Positions 54,403 through 64,000 of a stretch of 64,000 nt of DNA are shown here, piece by piece. The stretch is from Ensifer adhaerens. GTDB lineage: Bacteria; Pseudomonadota; Alphaproteobacteria; Rhizobiales; Rhizobiaceae. The notes below the pieces were generated by a model, which did no database searches, was not told the origin of the DNA, and saw only the letters and a list, made by a program, of their open reading frames with translations. Numbering within the stretch: the first letter of the stretch is position 1; each line of letters starts with the position of its first letter. The translations under genes and the position numbers were made by a program. The stretch spans positions 1 through 64,000 of the forward strand of contig NZ_PNFP01000004.1 of assembly GCF_002940685.1 (NCBI RefSeq). Direction: 5' to 3'.

Positions 54403-56223
54403 CTATTGCGCGTTTTGATCCCACCAGGTCGGAAGCTGGTAGCCGTAGAGCGGCATGGTATCGGGCCGGCCGATGTGCTTGCGCCGCGCCACCCACTGGG
54501 CGTCGAGGTGATAGAGCGGCACCAGATAGGAATTGTTGACGAGCAGCCGGTCGTGCGCGCGCACCGCCGCCATGAAGTCCTCGCTCGTGCGGGCCTGCAG
54601 GATGTTGTTGACCATCCGGTCGACATCCTTGTCGGCGACGCCGGCGAAGTTGTCGCTTCCCTGCCGGTCGCGCGCTTGCGAGGTCCAGCGCCCGACCTGT
54701 TCGACGCCGGGTGACAGCGTCGAGGGGAAGGACTTGATGATCACGTCGTAATCGAAGGACTGGCTGCGTTGCTGGTACTGCGAATCGTCGACGGTGCGCA
54801 CCGCCGCCTGGATGCCGAGAGGTGCGAGAAAACGCTGGTAGGCGAGCGCGATCTTTTCCTGGCCGGCGTTCTGGCTCATGATCTCGAAGGCGAGCGGCTT
54901 GCCCTGTGGGTCGACCATCTTGCCGTCCTTGATCTGGTATCCGGCCTCGCGCATCAGCGAAACGGCAACACGCAGCACATTGCGGTCGCGCCCGGACGCG
55001 TCGGTGACCGGCAGGCGATAGGTGCCGTCGAGGATCGCCGGGTTGATTCGATCGCGCGCGTCGCCGATCAGGCCGAGTTCGCGGTCGTCGGCCGCTGCGC
55101 CGAGAAAGCTCAAGGTCGAGTTCTGCCAGTAGCTCTGGGTGCGCGTATAGGCGCTGTCGAAGAGGTTCTTGTTGACCCATTCGAAGTCGAAGACCAGCGC
55201 CAGGCCTTGCCGGAGCTTGAGGTTGTCGAACATTGGCCTGCGGGTATTGAAGACGATGCCGAGCATGCCGGAGGGGGTCTTCGGCGTGAAGGTTTCCTTG
55301 ACGACGTCGCCGGTGCGAACAGCGGGGAAGTCGTAGCCGCGTGCCCACTTTGTCGCGCTACCCTCGGGGTAGATGTCGATTTCGCCCTTCTTGAAGGCTT
55401 CGAACAGCGAGTTTTCCTGGAGGAAGTATTCGACGGAGATCTCGTCGTAATTGTCCTGGCCGACCTTCGACGGCAGGTCCTTCGCCCAGTAGTCCGGATT
55501 TCGCTTGTAGACGATGCGCTCGCCGGGTTTCACTTCGGCGACGCGATAGGGGCCGGAGCCGAGCGGCAGCTTCAGCGTGGTCTGATCGAAGGTCGCAAGG
55601 TCAATGGCGTGTTTCGGCAGCACCGGCGACAGGCCGAGCAGGAGCGGAAGTTCGCGATCGGCGTCTTCGCTGAAGGTGAAGCGCACGCTGCGCTCGCCGA
55701 CCTTCTCCAGCTTCGCCACCTTGGCCAGGCGGTTGCTGAAAGGAACGCGCCCCTTGTCGCGCAGGAGCTCGAAGGTGAAGATCACGTCCTCGGCGGTGAC
55801 CGGCTGCCCGTCGGCCCAACGGGCCTTCGGGTTGAGGTTGAACTGGATGAAGGTGCGGTCGTCATCCCACTCCACGGTTTCGGCGAGCAGGCCATACATG
55901 GTGAAGGCCTCGTCGCGCGAGCGCTGCATCAGCGATTCGTAGACGAGGTTGCCGTATTCCGGATCCCACATGCCGCGGGCGGTCGTGCGCATGCTCTTCA
56001 GGATAAAGGGATTGAGGTTGTCGAAGCTGCCGACGACGCCATAGGAGATCTTTCCACCCTTTTTCACGTCCGGATTGACGTAGGGAAAGTTCTTGAAATC
56101 GGCAGGCAGCGCCGGCTCTCCGTGCATGGCAATGGCATGCACAGGAGCGGCTGCCGCAGCAGTGCCGAATGAAGTGGCGGTCAGGATCAGGGCCAGACCA
56201 GAAAGAATTGCACGCAAAGTCAC
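54403..56223 (-). CDS. Peptide ABC transporter substrate-binding protein (YejA-like)
   Basis: A 606-residue periplasmic binding protein. The signal peptide ILSGLALILTATSFGTAAAA is cut near residue 25. The family-5 solute-binding fold follows, with FKNFPYVNPDVKKGGKIS, SFDNLNPFILK and a C-terminal LPLYGYQLPTWWDQNAQ. The opening Ala/His region, AIAMHGEPALPADF, and the length fit the YejA/microcin C-peptide group. The permease and ATPase genes expected for YejBEF are not next to it in this window, so it is an orphan or uses a shared transporter. Confidence 0.87.
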   Translation of the reverse strand: MTLRAILSGLALILTATSFGTAAAAAPVHAIAMHGEPALPADFKNFPYVNPDVKKGGKISYGVVGSFDNLNPFILKSMRTTARGMWDPEYGNLVYESLMQRSRDEAFTMYGLLAETVEWDDDRTFIQFNLNPKARWADGQPVTAEDVIFTFELLRDKGRVPFSNRLAKVAKLEKVGERSVRFTFSEDADRELPLLLGLSPVLPKHAIDLATFDQTTLKLPLGSGPYRVAEVKPGERIVYKRNPDYWAKDLPSKVGQDNYDEISVEYFLQENSLFEAFKKGEIDIYPEGSATKWARGYDFPAVRTGDVVKETFTPKTPSGMLGIVFNTRRPMFDNLKLRQGLALVFDFEWVNKNLFDSAYTRTQSYWQNSTLSFLGAAADDRELGLIGDARDRINPAILDGTYRLPVTDASGRDRNVLRVAVSLMREAGYQIKDGKMVDPQGKPLAFEIMSQNAGQEKIALAYQRFLAPLGIQAAVRTVDDSQYQQRSQSFDYDVIIKSFPSTLSPGVEQVGRWTSQARDRQGSDNFAGVADKDVDRMVNNILQARTSEDFMAAVRAHDRLLVNNSYLVPLYHLDAQWVARRKHIGRPDTMPLYGYQLPTWWDQNAQ

Positions 56224-56373
56224 CTCCCGTGAGGGGTATCAACAGGCCGATTCCCTGAACGTTACCAACGGCGACCGATGAATCCAACCGATCCGTCGCC
56301 CAAATTCCGTCCAGTACGAAGTCAAAAAATGACAGGAAACACTGGATAATCGAAGCGAGCCAATGTAACAGGT

Positions 56374-56461
56374 GTTTCCGGAAACGGGGTCATGCATTTG
56401 CCTTATTTGGCCAACAGGACAACGGCGGCTGACGATACTCACCTGCGGAACAACTGTTCCG
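56374..56461 (+). promoter_or_regulatory. Two palindromes upstream of ialB
   Basis: GTTTCCGGAAAC at 56374-56385 is a perfect 12-base palindrome, and CGGAACAACTGTTCCG at 56446-56461 has 7-base arms around two bases. Their centres are about 74 bases apart, within 120 bases of the ialB start. They could be operators for a regulator that is not in the window; no factor is named. Confidence 0.35.
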
Positions 56462-56489
56462 TTACCGGATTGCAGGAGACGGAATCACA

Positions 56490-57119
56490 ATGATCTTCAA
56501 GTCGAATATTACAAAACGTTCGGGCATGGTTGCGCTGGCGCTCACGGTAGCTGCTGCGGGCGTTCCGAACGTTGCGTCTGCACAGCAGGCGGGCGGCAAG
56601 CCGCCGCAGGGCTGGTTCAAGGTCTGCACGAAGCAGGAAGACAACGATGTCTGCATCGTTCAGAACCTCCTGACCGCCAATAACGGCCAGCTCGTGACCG
56701 CTGTCGGCCTCATCACCGTGTCCGGCAAGGTCAACCGCAAGATCATGCAGGTTTCCGTACCGTCCGCGCGCCTCATCCCGACCGGCGTTCAGATGCAGAT
56801 CGATGGCGGCAAGCCGGTCAAGCTCGATTATGCCATCTGCATGCCCGACAAGTGCGTTGCTGAAGCCCCGCTTTCCGACCAGCTGATCGCCAGCCTGAAG
56901 AAGGGAAATGAGGTCGTCTTCACCTCGGTCAACTTCCAGCGCGCTCCGAACCCGATCAAGATGGCGCTTACGGGCTTCACCGGTGTGTTCGACGGCGAGC
57001 CGATCGAACAGTCGCAGCTCGAAGAGCGTCAGCGCCTGCTGCAGGAAGAAATGCAGAAGAAGGCCGAGGACGCGCGCAAGAAGCTTGAAGAGGCCCAGAA
57101 GGCTGCCAAGCAGAACTAA
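56490..57119 (+). CDS. Invasion-associated locus B (IalB) family protein
   Basis: A 209-residue secreted protein: signal peptide ends near residue 31 (VPNVASAQQAGG). The mature domain has WFKVCTKQEDNDVCIVQN and LDYAICMPDKCVAEAPLSD, with paired cysteines of the IalB family. The C-terminal 35 residues are a charged helix, EERQRLLQEEMQKKAEDARK, probably a coiled coil. Bartonella IalB is linked to erythrocyte entry; in rhizobia the role is unknown and the name is only a family label. A strong terminator follows. Confidence 0.9.
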   Translation: MIFKSNITKRSGMVALALTVAAAGVPNVASAQQAGGKPPQGWFKVCTKQEDNDVCIVQNLLTANNGQLVTAVGLITVSGKVNRKIMQVSVPSARLIPTGVQMQIDGGKPVKLDYAICMPDKCVAEAPLSDQLIASLKKGNEVVFTSVNFQRAPNPIKMALTGFTGVFDGEPIEQSQLEERQRLLQEEMQKKAEDARKKLEEAQKAAKQN

Positions 57120-57143
57120 GCGGCGCTCCGCGAACCCATAAAG

Positions 57144-57175
57144 AAACGCCCGGACCTTGCGGTCCGGGCGTTTTC
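57144..57175 (+). terminator. Intrinsic terminator of ialB
   Basis: AAACGCCCGGACC pairs with GGTCCGGGCGTTT over TTGC, ending in TTTTCATTTG. It is about 25 bases past the ialB stop and about 25 bases before the convergent hspQ end, so it may serve both. Confidence 0.88.
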
Positions 57176-57197
57176 ATTTGTTCGAGAGCGAAGCGCC

Positions 57198-57527
57198 CTA
57201 GTGGCGGAACGTCGCCTTGGGCTTGTAGTGACCGACGCCATCCTTGTCGAACAGGGCATCGACTTGCGCGTGGCGCATCGGCCGGTCGCTGTCGTCGAAT
57301 TCCAGGTTCTGCTCGGAGACATAGGCGACATACTCGCTGTCGTCGTTCTCGGCGAACAGGTGATAGAAGGGCTGATCCTTGCTCGGGCGGATCTCCTGCG
57401 GAATGGCGTTCCACCACTCCTCGGTGTTGGCGTATTCCGGGTCGACGTCGAAAATGACGCCGCGGAACGGGAAAACCCGATGGCGAACCACCTGTCCGAT
57501 CTCGAATTTGGCGTTTCTCTGTTTCAT
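57198..57527 (-). CDS. hspQ: Heat shock protein HspQ
   Basis: A 109-residue HspQ (YccV-like) protein from the ATG at 57527: FEIGQVVRHRVFPFRGVIFD, DVDPEYANTEEWW and QPFYHLFAENDDSEYVAYVS are family motifs. HspQ binds hemimethylated DNA and acts as a specificity-enhancing factor for Lon-type proteolysis in enterobacteria; its role here is inferred. An ATG at 57539 is four codons upstream but AAAGGA sits too close to it. Convergent with ialB. Confidence 0.92.
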   Translation of the reverse strand: MKQRNAKFEIGQVVRHRVFPFRGVIFDVDPEYANTEEWWNAIPQEIRPSKDQPFYHLFAENDDSEYVAYVSEQNLEFDDSDRPMRHAQVDALFDKDGVGHYKPKATFRH

Positions 57528-57723
57528 GACGCAACACATCCTTTCAGGAGATTATCTGGGTTGGCGAACCCAAAACATCAATAGGGATTCCCTTCCGCCC
57601 TCCGTTGACCGATTTCGCCGCGCGCGCCCCCGTGGACGCGCAAAAGTTGTCGGCATCATAATATCACACAATTCGACAGTTTCGTGCCGCACCTCGCTCG
57701 GGCGCGCATTCGCCTGCGCCAAA

Positions 57724-57763
57724 GAAAAGGCCGGCGGCTCCGTGTTTGAGGAGCCGCCGGCCT
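57724..57763 (-). terminator. Intrinsic terminator of glnA
   Basis: On the minus strand AAGGCCGGCGGCTCC pairs with GGAGCCGCCGGCCTT over a short loop, followed by TTCTTT. It is about 50 bases past the glnA stop, so it ends the glnB-glnA transcript. Confidence 0.88.
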
Positions 57764-57809
57764 TGAGCACGGTTTGAGCCGGTGGTCGATGCCGCCGGTC
57801 CCGGCGGTC

Positions 57810-59219
57810 TTAGACCGAGTAGTACATGTCGTACTCGACCGGGTGCGGGGTCATTTCGAAGCGCATGACTTCCTGCATCTTCAGTTCGATGAAGGAATCG
57901 ATCTGGTCGTCGTCGAAGACGCCGCCGGCCGTCAGGTACTTGCGGTCCTTGTCGAGGCTTTCCAGGGCTTCGCGCAGCGAGCCGCAGACGGTCGGGATCT
58001 TCTTCAGTTCCTTCGGCGGCAGGTCATAGAGGTCCTTGTCCATGGCCTTGCCCGGGTGCAGCTTGTTCTTGATGCCGTCGAGGCCGGCCATCAGCATGGC
58101 TGCAAAGGCGAGGTAGGGGTTGGCAGTCGGGTCCGGGAAGCGGACTTCGACGCGCTTGGCCTTCGGGTTGGTGCCGAACGGAATGCGGCACGAAGCGGAG
58201 CGGTTGCGTGCCGAATAGGCGAGCAGAACCGGTGCTTCGTAGCCCGGGACCAGACGCTTGTAGGAGTTCGTCGACGGGTTGGTGAAGGCGTTCAGCGACT
58301 TGGCATGCTTGATGATGCCGCCGATGAAGTAGAGGCAGGTCTCCGAGAGGCCGGCATATTCGTCGCCTGCGAAGGTCGGCTTGCCGTCCTTCCAGATCGA
58401 CAGGTGTACGTGCATGCCCGAGCCGTTGTCGCCGAAGATCGGCTTCGGCATGAAGGTCGCCGTCTTGCCATAGGCATTGGCGACCTGGTGCACGACGTAC
58501 TTGTAGATCTGCATCTTGTCGGCGTTGCGAACCAGCGCGTCGAACTTGACGCCGAGCTCGTGCTGGGCGGCTGCCACTTCGTGGTGATGCTTTTCGACCG
58601 TCACGCCCATCTCGGACAGGACCGTCAGCATTTCAGAGCGCATGTCCTGGCAGCTGTCGATCGGCGGAACCGGGAAGTAGCCGCCCTTGACGCGCGGACG
58701 GTGGCCGAGGTTGCCGGTCTCATAGTCGGTGTCGTCGTTCGACGGCAGTTCGGAGGAGTCGAGCTTGAAGCCGGTGTTGTACGGGTCGGCCTTGTACTTG
58801 ACGTCGTCGAAGACGAAGAATTCTGCTTCCGGACCGACGAAGACGGTGTCGCCGATGCCGGATGCCTTGAGGTAGGCTTCCGCCTTCTTGGCCGTGCCGC
58901 GCGGGTCGCGGTTATAGGATTCGCCCGAAACCGGATCGAGAATGTCGCAGATGATGACCATCGTCGACTGCGCGAAGAACGGGTCCATATGCGCTGTTTC
59001 CGGATCGGGCATCAGCACCATGTCGGACTCGTTGATGGCCTTCCAGCCGCCAATCGAGGAGCCGTCGAACATGACGCCATCGGCGAACATGTCTTCGTCG
59101 ACGCAGACCACATCCATCGTTACGTGCTGCAGCTTGCCCTTGGGGTCGGTAAAGCGCAGGTCGACGAACTTGACGTCGTTGTCCTTGATTTGCTTCAGAA
59201 TATCGCTTGCAGTCGTCAT
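57810..59219 (-). CDS. glnA: Glutamine synthetase type I
   Basis: A 469-residue enzyme, the same length as enterobacterial GlnA, making glutamine from glutamate, ammonia and ATP. Motifs: [56 protein letters not shown] and [17 protein letters not shown]. Tyr398 in the last motif is the expected adenylylation site, so GlnE-type control should apply. It follows glnB by 64 bases; the pair forms the nitrogen-assimilation unit with a sigma-54-type promoter ahead of glnB. Confidence 0.97.
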   Translation of the reverse strand: MTTASDILKQIKDNDVKFVDLRFTDPKGKLQHVTMDVVCVDEDMFADGVMFDGSSIGGWKAINESDMVLMPDPETAHMDPFFAQSTMVIICDILDPVSGESYNRDPRGTAKKAEAYLKASGIGDTVFVGPEAEFFVFDDVKYKADPYNTGFKLDSSELPSNDDTDYETGNLGHRPRVKGGYFPVPPIDSCQDMRSEMLTVLSEMGVTVEKHHHEVAAAQHELGVKFDALVRNADKMQIYKYVVHQVANAYGKTATFMPKPIFGDNGSGMHVHLSIWKDGKPTFAGDEYAGLSETCLYFIGGIIKHAKSLNAFTNPSTNSYKRLVPGYEAPVLLAYSARNRSASCRIPFGTNPKAKRVEVRFPDPTANPYLAFAAMLMAGLDGIKNKLHPGKAMDKDLYDLPPKELKKIPTVCGSLREALESLDKDRKYLTAGGVFDDDQIDSFIELKMQEVMRFEMTPHPVEYDMYYSV

Positions 59220-59283
59220 TTGCCGTTATTCCCTGTGTGAGATGACGAGGTTTGAAAAGAACCGGGCCGGACGGCCCGTGATG

Positions 59284-59796
<513 letters not shown>

Positions 59797-59872
59797 TTAT
59801 GATTTTCGATCGAAAGATGTCCGCCCAGTACGGCGGCTCCCGTCCATCATGATCGCAAAGCTCGTTATTTGA

Positions 59873-59887
59873 GCACTAAATATGTGC
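59873..59887 (-). promoter_or_regulatory. Probable NtrC-binding site
   Basis: GCACTAAATATGTGC is an inverted repeat of the form GCAC-N7-GTGC, matching the NtrC consensus. It is about 180 bases upstream of the sigma-54 element, a workable enhancer distance. Confidence 0.55.
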
Positions 59888-59965
59888 AAATGCACAAGAT
59901 GAAGGCAAATCCTTTGACGTGATCGCACTCTTGCGTCACGTGCGCGGGCATGGATAAGTCTGGGC

Positions 59966-61441
59966 ATGCGCTCCGAACTTCAGCACGTCTTGGTCACGCC
60001 CTCCGAAATGACGACGATCGATCGGGCGGCCGCACAATCCGGCATCGATAGCTTCACGCTGATGCGCAACGCCGGGCTGGCGGTGACCGCAGCAGCCCTG
60101 CGACATTTTCCGGATGCCCGCCGCTTCGTCGTGCTCTGCGGTCCGGGCAACAATGGCGGTGATGGCTACGTTGCAGCATGCGGTCTTGCCGAAGGTGGAG
60201 CGGATGTCGCGGTGTTTGTGCTCGGCGATCCCGAGACGCTTCAAGGCGATGCTGCGCGGGCATGGTCGGAGTGGCACGGACCGGTGAGGCCGCTTGCCGC
60301 ATTCGAACCGCAGTCCGGCGACGTCGTCGTTGATGCGCTCTTCGGGGCTGGGCTTTCGCGCGACCTGACGGAGGATGTCGCCAACCTCATCGAGCGGGTC
60401 AATGCGCGTGGGCTTCCGGTCGTCGCCGTCGATCTGCCGAGCGGTATCGACGGCCGGACCGGCAAGATCCGCGGCGCCGCTTTTGCCGCCCGCCATACCG
60501 TCACCTTCATGGCGCCAAAACCCGGTCATTGGCTTTTGCCCGGACGTTCCCTCTGTGGCGCGCTCGACGTTTTCGACATCGGCATTCCCCAGCGCATCGT
60601 GCGCGCCGGCGCAGGTTCGCTGCGCCTTAACGCGCCATCCGTCTGGGCGGACTGGTCGGCCGAGCTGGCGGCATCGACGCACAAGTTCAAGCGCGGCCAT
60701 CTCGTCGTCTTCTCGGGCGACCGTCAGGCCACGGGCGCGGCACGCCTTTCGGCTGCGGCGGGGCTTGCGGCCGGCGCAGGCCTGGTCACCGTTGCCACGG
60801 GCAAGGCAGCGCTCGGCATCAATGCATCGCAATTGACAGCGGTGATGGTGAAGGAAGTCGATGGCAAGCGTGACCTTACCAAATGGCTGCAGGACCAACG
60901 CCTGGGCAGCTTCGTGCTTGGGCCAGGCTTCGGCGTCGGCAAGAAGGCGAGGGACTTTGCGCTTGCGCTCTGCGATCGGTCTCTGGTGCTCGACGCCGAT
61001 GGCATCACCTCGTTCCAGGCGAATCCTGGCGAACTCTTCGCGGCGCTGGCGAGAGGTGGGGGGCAGATGGTCATGACCCCGCATGAAGGCGAGTTCGTCC
61101 GCCTTTTTCCCGAGATCGCCGGTGATGACGCGCTTTCGAAGATCGAGAAGGCGCAGGCCGCGGCGCGGGCGAGCCATGCGGTGATCGTCTACAAGGGCGC
61201 CGACACCGTCGTTGCCGCACCGGACGGACGGGCCGTCGTCAACAACAACGCGCCGCCCTGGCTGGCTACCGCCGGATCCGGAGACGTTCTTGCCGGCATC
61301 GTTGGAGCGCACCTGGCGCAGGGGATGCCGGCCTTCGAGGCGGCGGCCGCCGCGGTCTGGCGCCATGGCGCAGCCGGCGCCAGGGCGGGGCTAGGCTTGA
61401 CCGCTGAAACGCTGATCGGCGCGATACCGCCGATCAGCTGA
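59966..61441 (+). CDS. nnrE/nnrD: Bifunctional NAD(P)H-hydrate epimerase / ADP-dependent dehydratase
   Basis: A 491-residue two-domain protein that repairs hydrated NADH and NADPH. The YjeF_N epimerase domain covers about 1-215 (VLCGPGNNGGDGYVAACGLA, VVDALFGAGLSRDLTEDV). The carbohydrate-kinase-like dehydratase domain covers about 225-490 (LDADGITSFQANPGELFAAL, TPHEGEFVRLFPEI, WLATAGSGDVLAGIVGAHLA). Both active-site regions look intact. It is divergent from glnB; this neighbourhood is usual in Rhizobiales. Confidence 0.93.
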   Translation: MRSELQHVLVTPSEMTTIDRAAAQSGIDSFTLMRNAGLAVTAAALRHFPDARRFVVLCGPGNNGGDGYVAACGLAEGGADVAVFVLGDPETLQGDAARAWSEWHGPVRPLAAFEPQSGDVVVDALFGAGLSRDLTEDVANLIERVNARGLPVVAVDLPSGIDGRTGKIRGAAFAARHTVTFMAPKPGHWLLPGRSLCGALDVFDIGIPQRIVRAGAGSLRLNAPSVWADWSAELAASTHKFKRGHLVVFSGDRQATGAARLSAAAGLAAGAGLVTVATGKAALGINASQLTAVMVKEVDGKRDLTKWLQDQRLGSFVLGPGFGVGKKARDFALALCDRSLVLDADGITSFQANPGELFAALARGGGQMVMTPHEGEFVRLFPEIAGDDALSKIEKAQAAARASHAVIVYKGADTVVAAPDGRAVVNNNAPPWLATAGSGDVLAGIVGAHLAQGMPAFEAAAAAVWRHGAAGARAGLGLTAETLIGAIPPIS

Positions 61442-61512
61442 TCGAAAACGCGCGGCCCGACAATTCACCGCTTGAAAAGGCGCCGTACGCCGCGTCCGGA
61501 ACGTACGGGCAG

Positions 61513-62010
61513 TTAGCCGCGCGTGCCCTTGGCGATCGGCTCCTGGTAGGTGAAGCCCAGGTCCCAGGGGAAATAGATCCAGGTGTCCTGGCTGACTTCG
61601 GTGACGAAGGTATCGACCAGCGGGCGGCCCTTCGGCTTGGCGTAGACGGCAGCGAAATGCGCCTTCGGCAGCATCGCCCGTACTTCGGCCGCGGTCTTGC
61701 CGGTGTCGGTCAGGTCGTCGACGATCAGCACGCCTTCGCCGCCATCCTTCAGGATCTCAGGCGTAATGCCCTTCAGGACCTTCATCTGCCCCTGCGTGTC
61801 GTAGTCATGGTAGGAGGCGACGCAGACGGTTTCGATCATCCGGATATTGAGTTCGCGGGAAATGATCGCGGCCGGAACCAGCCCGCCACGGGTGATGCAG
61901 ACCATGGCGCGCCATTCCTGGCCGTTGTCTGCCAGCCGCCAGGCAAGCGCCCGGGCATCGCGGTGGAACTGGTCCCAGGAAACGGGAAAGGCTTTATCGG
62001 GCAGCGACAT
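61513..62010 (-). CDS. gpt: Xanthine phosphoribosyltransferase
   Basis: A 165-residue purine-salvage enzyme joining xanthine or guanine to PRPP. The PRPP-binding motif [19 protein letters not shown] is clear, and [20 protein letters not shown] and [20 protein letters not shown] are typical of bacterial Gpt. It stands alone on the minus strand, convergent with the nnrE/nnrD gene. Confidence 0.93.
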   Translation of the reverse strand: MSLPDKAFPVSWDQFHRDARALAWRLADNGQEWRAMVCITRGGLVPAAIISRELNIRMIETVCVASYHDYDTQGQMKVLKGITPEILKDGGEGVLIVDDLTDTGKTAAEVRAMLPKAHFAAVYAKPKGRPLVDTFVTEVSQDTWIYFPWDLGFTYQEPIAKGTRG

Positions 62011-62139
62011 GGGTGGGCTCCGGCTTGTCTGAACGAAGGTAAGGCGAAGCGTCCGGCAGATCGGGCAGGCGGGAACGCGTCATCCTGATTTGCCGACATG
62101 CAATAACGGCATTGAGGCCCCGAGTGCAAGGGCTTCGCG

Positions 62140-62895
62140 CTATCCCTTTGCCCGCGCCTCGGCGATTGCCTGGATCATCGCCTCGACGTCCGTCTCCGCC
62201 GCGGCGAGCGCCTCGGGGTCGCGGGCGCGCACGACGATATCGGTCGAGAAGGTCTTGCCGTCGAACTTCGGGTAGGAGCCGATGCTCGTTTCCGGGTGGT
62301 TTTTCTGCACCTCCGTCAGCGGGCTGCCGATATCGCCTTCGCCGAAGGGCGAGCGCACGGTGCGCGAAAGGAGGGGCGAGCCGACCTTGAGTCCTGGCAG
62401 CAGCGCATCGAGCATGGCCTGGAAGACCTGCGGCACGCCGGCCATGACATGCACGTTGCCGATGGCGAAACCCGGCGCCGTCGATACCGGGTTCGGAATG
62501 TGGCGCGCGCCAAGCGGCATGCGCGCCATGCGCTTGCGCGCGTCGGTAAACTCCATGCCACGGCGCTCGTACATGGCGCCAAGCAGCGCCATTGCCTCCG
62601 GCTCATAGATGCACTCGACGCCGAAGGCGCGAGACACGGCATCGGCGGTGATGTCGTCATGCGTCGGGCCGATGCCGCCCGAGGTGAACACGTAATCATA
62701 ACGGCTGCGCACCGCATTGATCGCCTCGACGATGGCCGCCTCGTCGTCGGCGACGATACGTACTTCCTTAAGGTCGATGCCGGCCATGGTCATCATGTCG
62801 GCGAGATGGCCGATGTTCTTGTCCTTCGTTCGGCCTGACAGAAGTTCGTCGCCGATGGCGACCATGGCGGCGGTGACGATTGTTGTGCTGCTCAT
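62140..62895 (-). CDS. CinA-like molybdopterin-binding protein (competence/damage-inducible type)
   Basis: About 251 residues from the ATG at 62895; a 4-residue longer start is possible. It has the MoCF_biosynth fold: TAAMVAIGDELLSGRTKDKN, YDYVFTSGGIGPTHDDITAD and FTDARKRMARMPLGARHIPN. Some members with this domain act on pyridine nucleotides, and the C-terminal CinA deamidase domain is absent here. It is divergent from wrbA with about 165 bases between. Confidence 0.87.
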   Translation of the reverse strand: MSSTTIVTAAMVAIGDELLSGRTKDKNIGHLADMMTMAGIDLKEVRIVADDEAAIVEAINAVRSRYDYVFTSGGIGPTHDDITADAVSRAFGVECIYEPEAMALLGAMYERRGMEFTDARKRMARMPLGARHIPNPVSTAPGFAIGNVHVMAGVPQVFQAMLDALLPGLKVGSPLLSRTVRSPFGEGDIGSPLTEVQKNHPETSIGSYPKFDGKTFSTDIVVRARDPEALAAAETDVEAMIQAIAEARAKG

Positions 62896-63060
62896 CGGTA
62901 ATTCCATCTATTTAAGTCTATCGTTTAACAGTGATTTGTGATTGTTCGAAAGTTGAGAACAGTCTGTTTCCCGGATAGCTCCTGGCAGGCGGCCGCATTT
63001 TGATAAATCTTCCCGGCGGCGGTGATCAAGTGGGATCGCTTGAATCCAAAGGAGCATTTC

Positions 63061-63660
63061 ATGGCCAAGGTTCTTGTTCTCTATTATTCGGCGTATGGAC
63101 ACATCGAAACTATGGCCTATGCCGTGGCCGAGGGTGCGAAATCGGCTGGCGCCGAAGTGGACGTGAAGCGCGTTCCGGAACTGGTGCCGGACGAAGTCGC
63201 CAAGGCATCGTATTTCAAGCTCGACCAGGCTGCACCCGTCGCCAATGTTGAAGAGCTTGCCCAATACGATGCGATCATCTTCGGCGCCGGCACGCGCTTC
63301 GGCACGGTTGCCTCGCAGATGCGCAACTTCATCGACCAGACCGGCAGCCTGTGGGCCAAGGGTAAGCTCGTCGGCAAGGTCGGCTCGGTCTTCACGTCCT
63401 CTGCGACCCAGCACGGCGGTCAGGAATCCACCATCCTCGGCTTCATCCCGACGCTGATGCATCACGGCATGGTCGTCGTTGGTCTTCCCTATGCCTTCCA
63501 GGGCCAGATGGGCATCGACGAAATCAAGGGCGGCTCGCCCTACGGCGCCTCGACGATCACCGGTGGCGATGGCGCACGCCAGCCGTCAGAGGTTGAACTC
63601 GAAGCCGCGCGCTTCCAGGGCGCGCATGTCGCCACGATCGCGGCCAAGCTTTCGGCCTGA
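63061..63660 (+). CDS. wrbA: NAD(P)H:quinone oxidoreductase, WrbA type
   Basis: A 199-residue flavodoxin-like enzyme that reduces quinones by two electrons with FMN. Motifs: [20 protein letters not shown] for the FMN phosphate loop, [37 protein letters not shown] and [20 protein letters not shown]. The ATG at 63061 is chosen because [10 protein letters not shown] is the usual start and GGAG lies ahead. A strong terminator follows. Confidence 0.94.
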   Translation: MAKVLVLYYSAYGHIETMAYAVAEGAKSAGAEVDVKRVPELVPDEVAKASYFKLDQAAPVANVEELAQYDAIIFGAGTRFGTVASQMRNFIDQTGSLWAKGKLVGKVGSVFTSSATQHGGQESTILGFIPTLMHHGMVVVGLPYAFQGQMGIDEIKGGSPYGASTITGGDGARQPSEVELEAARFQGAHVATIAAKLSA

Positions 63661-63693
63661 TCGATCGGCTCACGGCAATTGTTTCAAGAGGTT

Positions 63694-63725
63694 AGGCGGC
63701 GCTGGAAGGGGCCGCCTTTTTCTTT
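63694..63725 (+). terminator. Intrinsic terminator of wrbA
   Basis: AGGCGGC pairs with GCCGCCT over a 10-base loop, followed by TTTTCTTTT. It lies about 35 bases past the wrbA stop. Confidence 0.88.
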
Positions 63726-63893
63726 TGCGGCTAGCCTTTCCGGGTGATTCGCGAATGTGGCAATTCGTACCACACTTGTGCTAATATCCGCCGCGTTCGG
63801 CATTGAGTATGCCTTTGACGAGGAGGAATGCGGGGCTGTGCGGCAACGGCCCGCCGATGACGGGAACGTCTTTCGGATTACTGGGAGGGAAGC

Positions 63894-64000
63894 ATGGCGC
63901 GGATTACTTACACCATCGTTCCTCATGACGGCGGATGGGCCTACAAGGCCGCCGACGCATTTTCGGAACCCTTTCCCAACCGCGAAATGGCGCTTGCCGC
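63894..64000 (+). CDS. DUF2188-type protein, cut by the window end
   Basis: The frame opens MARITYTIVPHDGGWAYKA and runs off the window, with GGGAGGGA seven bases ahead of the ATG. The pattern (VPHDGGWAYK, FSEPFPNREMALAA) matches the small DUF2188 family. Only 35 residues are visible, so length and function cannot be judged. Confidence 0.65.
   Translation, partial: MARITYTIVPHDGGWAYKAADAFSEPFPNREMALA

Noticed and set aside
57774-59240. A 488-codon plus-strand open frame
   Set aside because: Antisense to glnA over its full length; no family resemblance.
59936-61366. A 476-codon minus-strand open frame
   Set aside because: Antisense to nnrE/nnrD; Arg/Gly-rich with no domain.
62940-62962. SOS (LexA) box between the CinA-like gene and wrbA
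   Set aside because: GTTC and GAAC are present but inverted and nine bases apart, while the alphaproteobacterial box is a direct GTTC-N7-GTTC.
63684-63926. An 80-codon minus-strand frame
   Set aside because: It spans the wrbA terminator and the DUF2188 ribosome binding site and resembles nothing known.

Overview
The window reads as chromosomal DNA of a rhizobial alphaproteobacterium, most likely Sinorhizobium/Ensifer. It is GC-rich and carries a phosphatidylcholine synthase (pcs) essentially identical in layout to the S. meliloti enzyme. It also has a glnB-glnA pair with a sigma-54-type promoter, an IalB protein, HspQ, and a trpD-trpC-moaC-moeA cluster. The genus is inferred from protein recognition, not from a search.

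0-8.9 kb: one tRNA-Glu(CTC) and three tRNA-Glu(TTC) genes in an exact 273-bp tandem array, then a lipoprotein with a peptidase-M15-like C-terminus, gloA, a double cold-shock-domain protein translationally coupled to a DUF192 protein, a beta-barrel outer-membrane protein, a DUF1062 protein, a diguanylate cyclase, tRNA-Pro, a complex I accessory subunit and tRNA-Arg(TCT).

8.9-16.4 kb: an accessory region starting at tRNA-Arg. It holds a tyrosine-integrase tail with an in-frame amber codon, a frameshifted phage tail gene joined to a frameshifted IS481-type transposase, then a lower-GC group of surface-glycan-type genes: three class I methyltransferases of two kinds, two FkbM methyltransferases among them or beside them, a GT2 glycosyltransferase and a 345-aa protein of unknown function. 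This looks like an old island scar.

16.4-20.7 kb: a GlxA/AraC-type regulator with a 21-bp-spaced direct repeat abutting its start, then several small envelope or hypothetical genes and tRNA-Lys.

20.8-33.3 kb: ccdA, an AEC transporter, a UbiH-type hydroxylase, pcs, a quinone oxidoreductase, a four-gene BMP-type (nucleoside-like) ABC importer with terminator, a GntR/FadR regulator and a CorC/HlyC protein.

33.3-38.8 kb: a minus-strand operon with a PpiD-like prolyl isomerase, trpD, trpC, moaC and moeA.

39-64 kb: Na/Pi cotransporter, a 586-aa membrane protein, glmU and glmS (UDP-GlcNAc supply), GNAT, DUF502, recG divergent from sdhE-mfd, a FrnE-type oxidoreductase, a YejA-like binding protein, ialB, hspQ, glnA-glnB, nnrE/nnrD, gpt, a CinA-like protein, wrbA and the start of a DUF2188 gene cut by the window end. 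No CRISPR array, intact insertion sequence or rRNA was seen. I found no clearly new multi-gene system; the best leads are the terminator buried in the DUF192 signal-peptide codons, the glycan island with its unknown protein, and the regulator operator.
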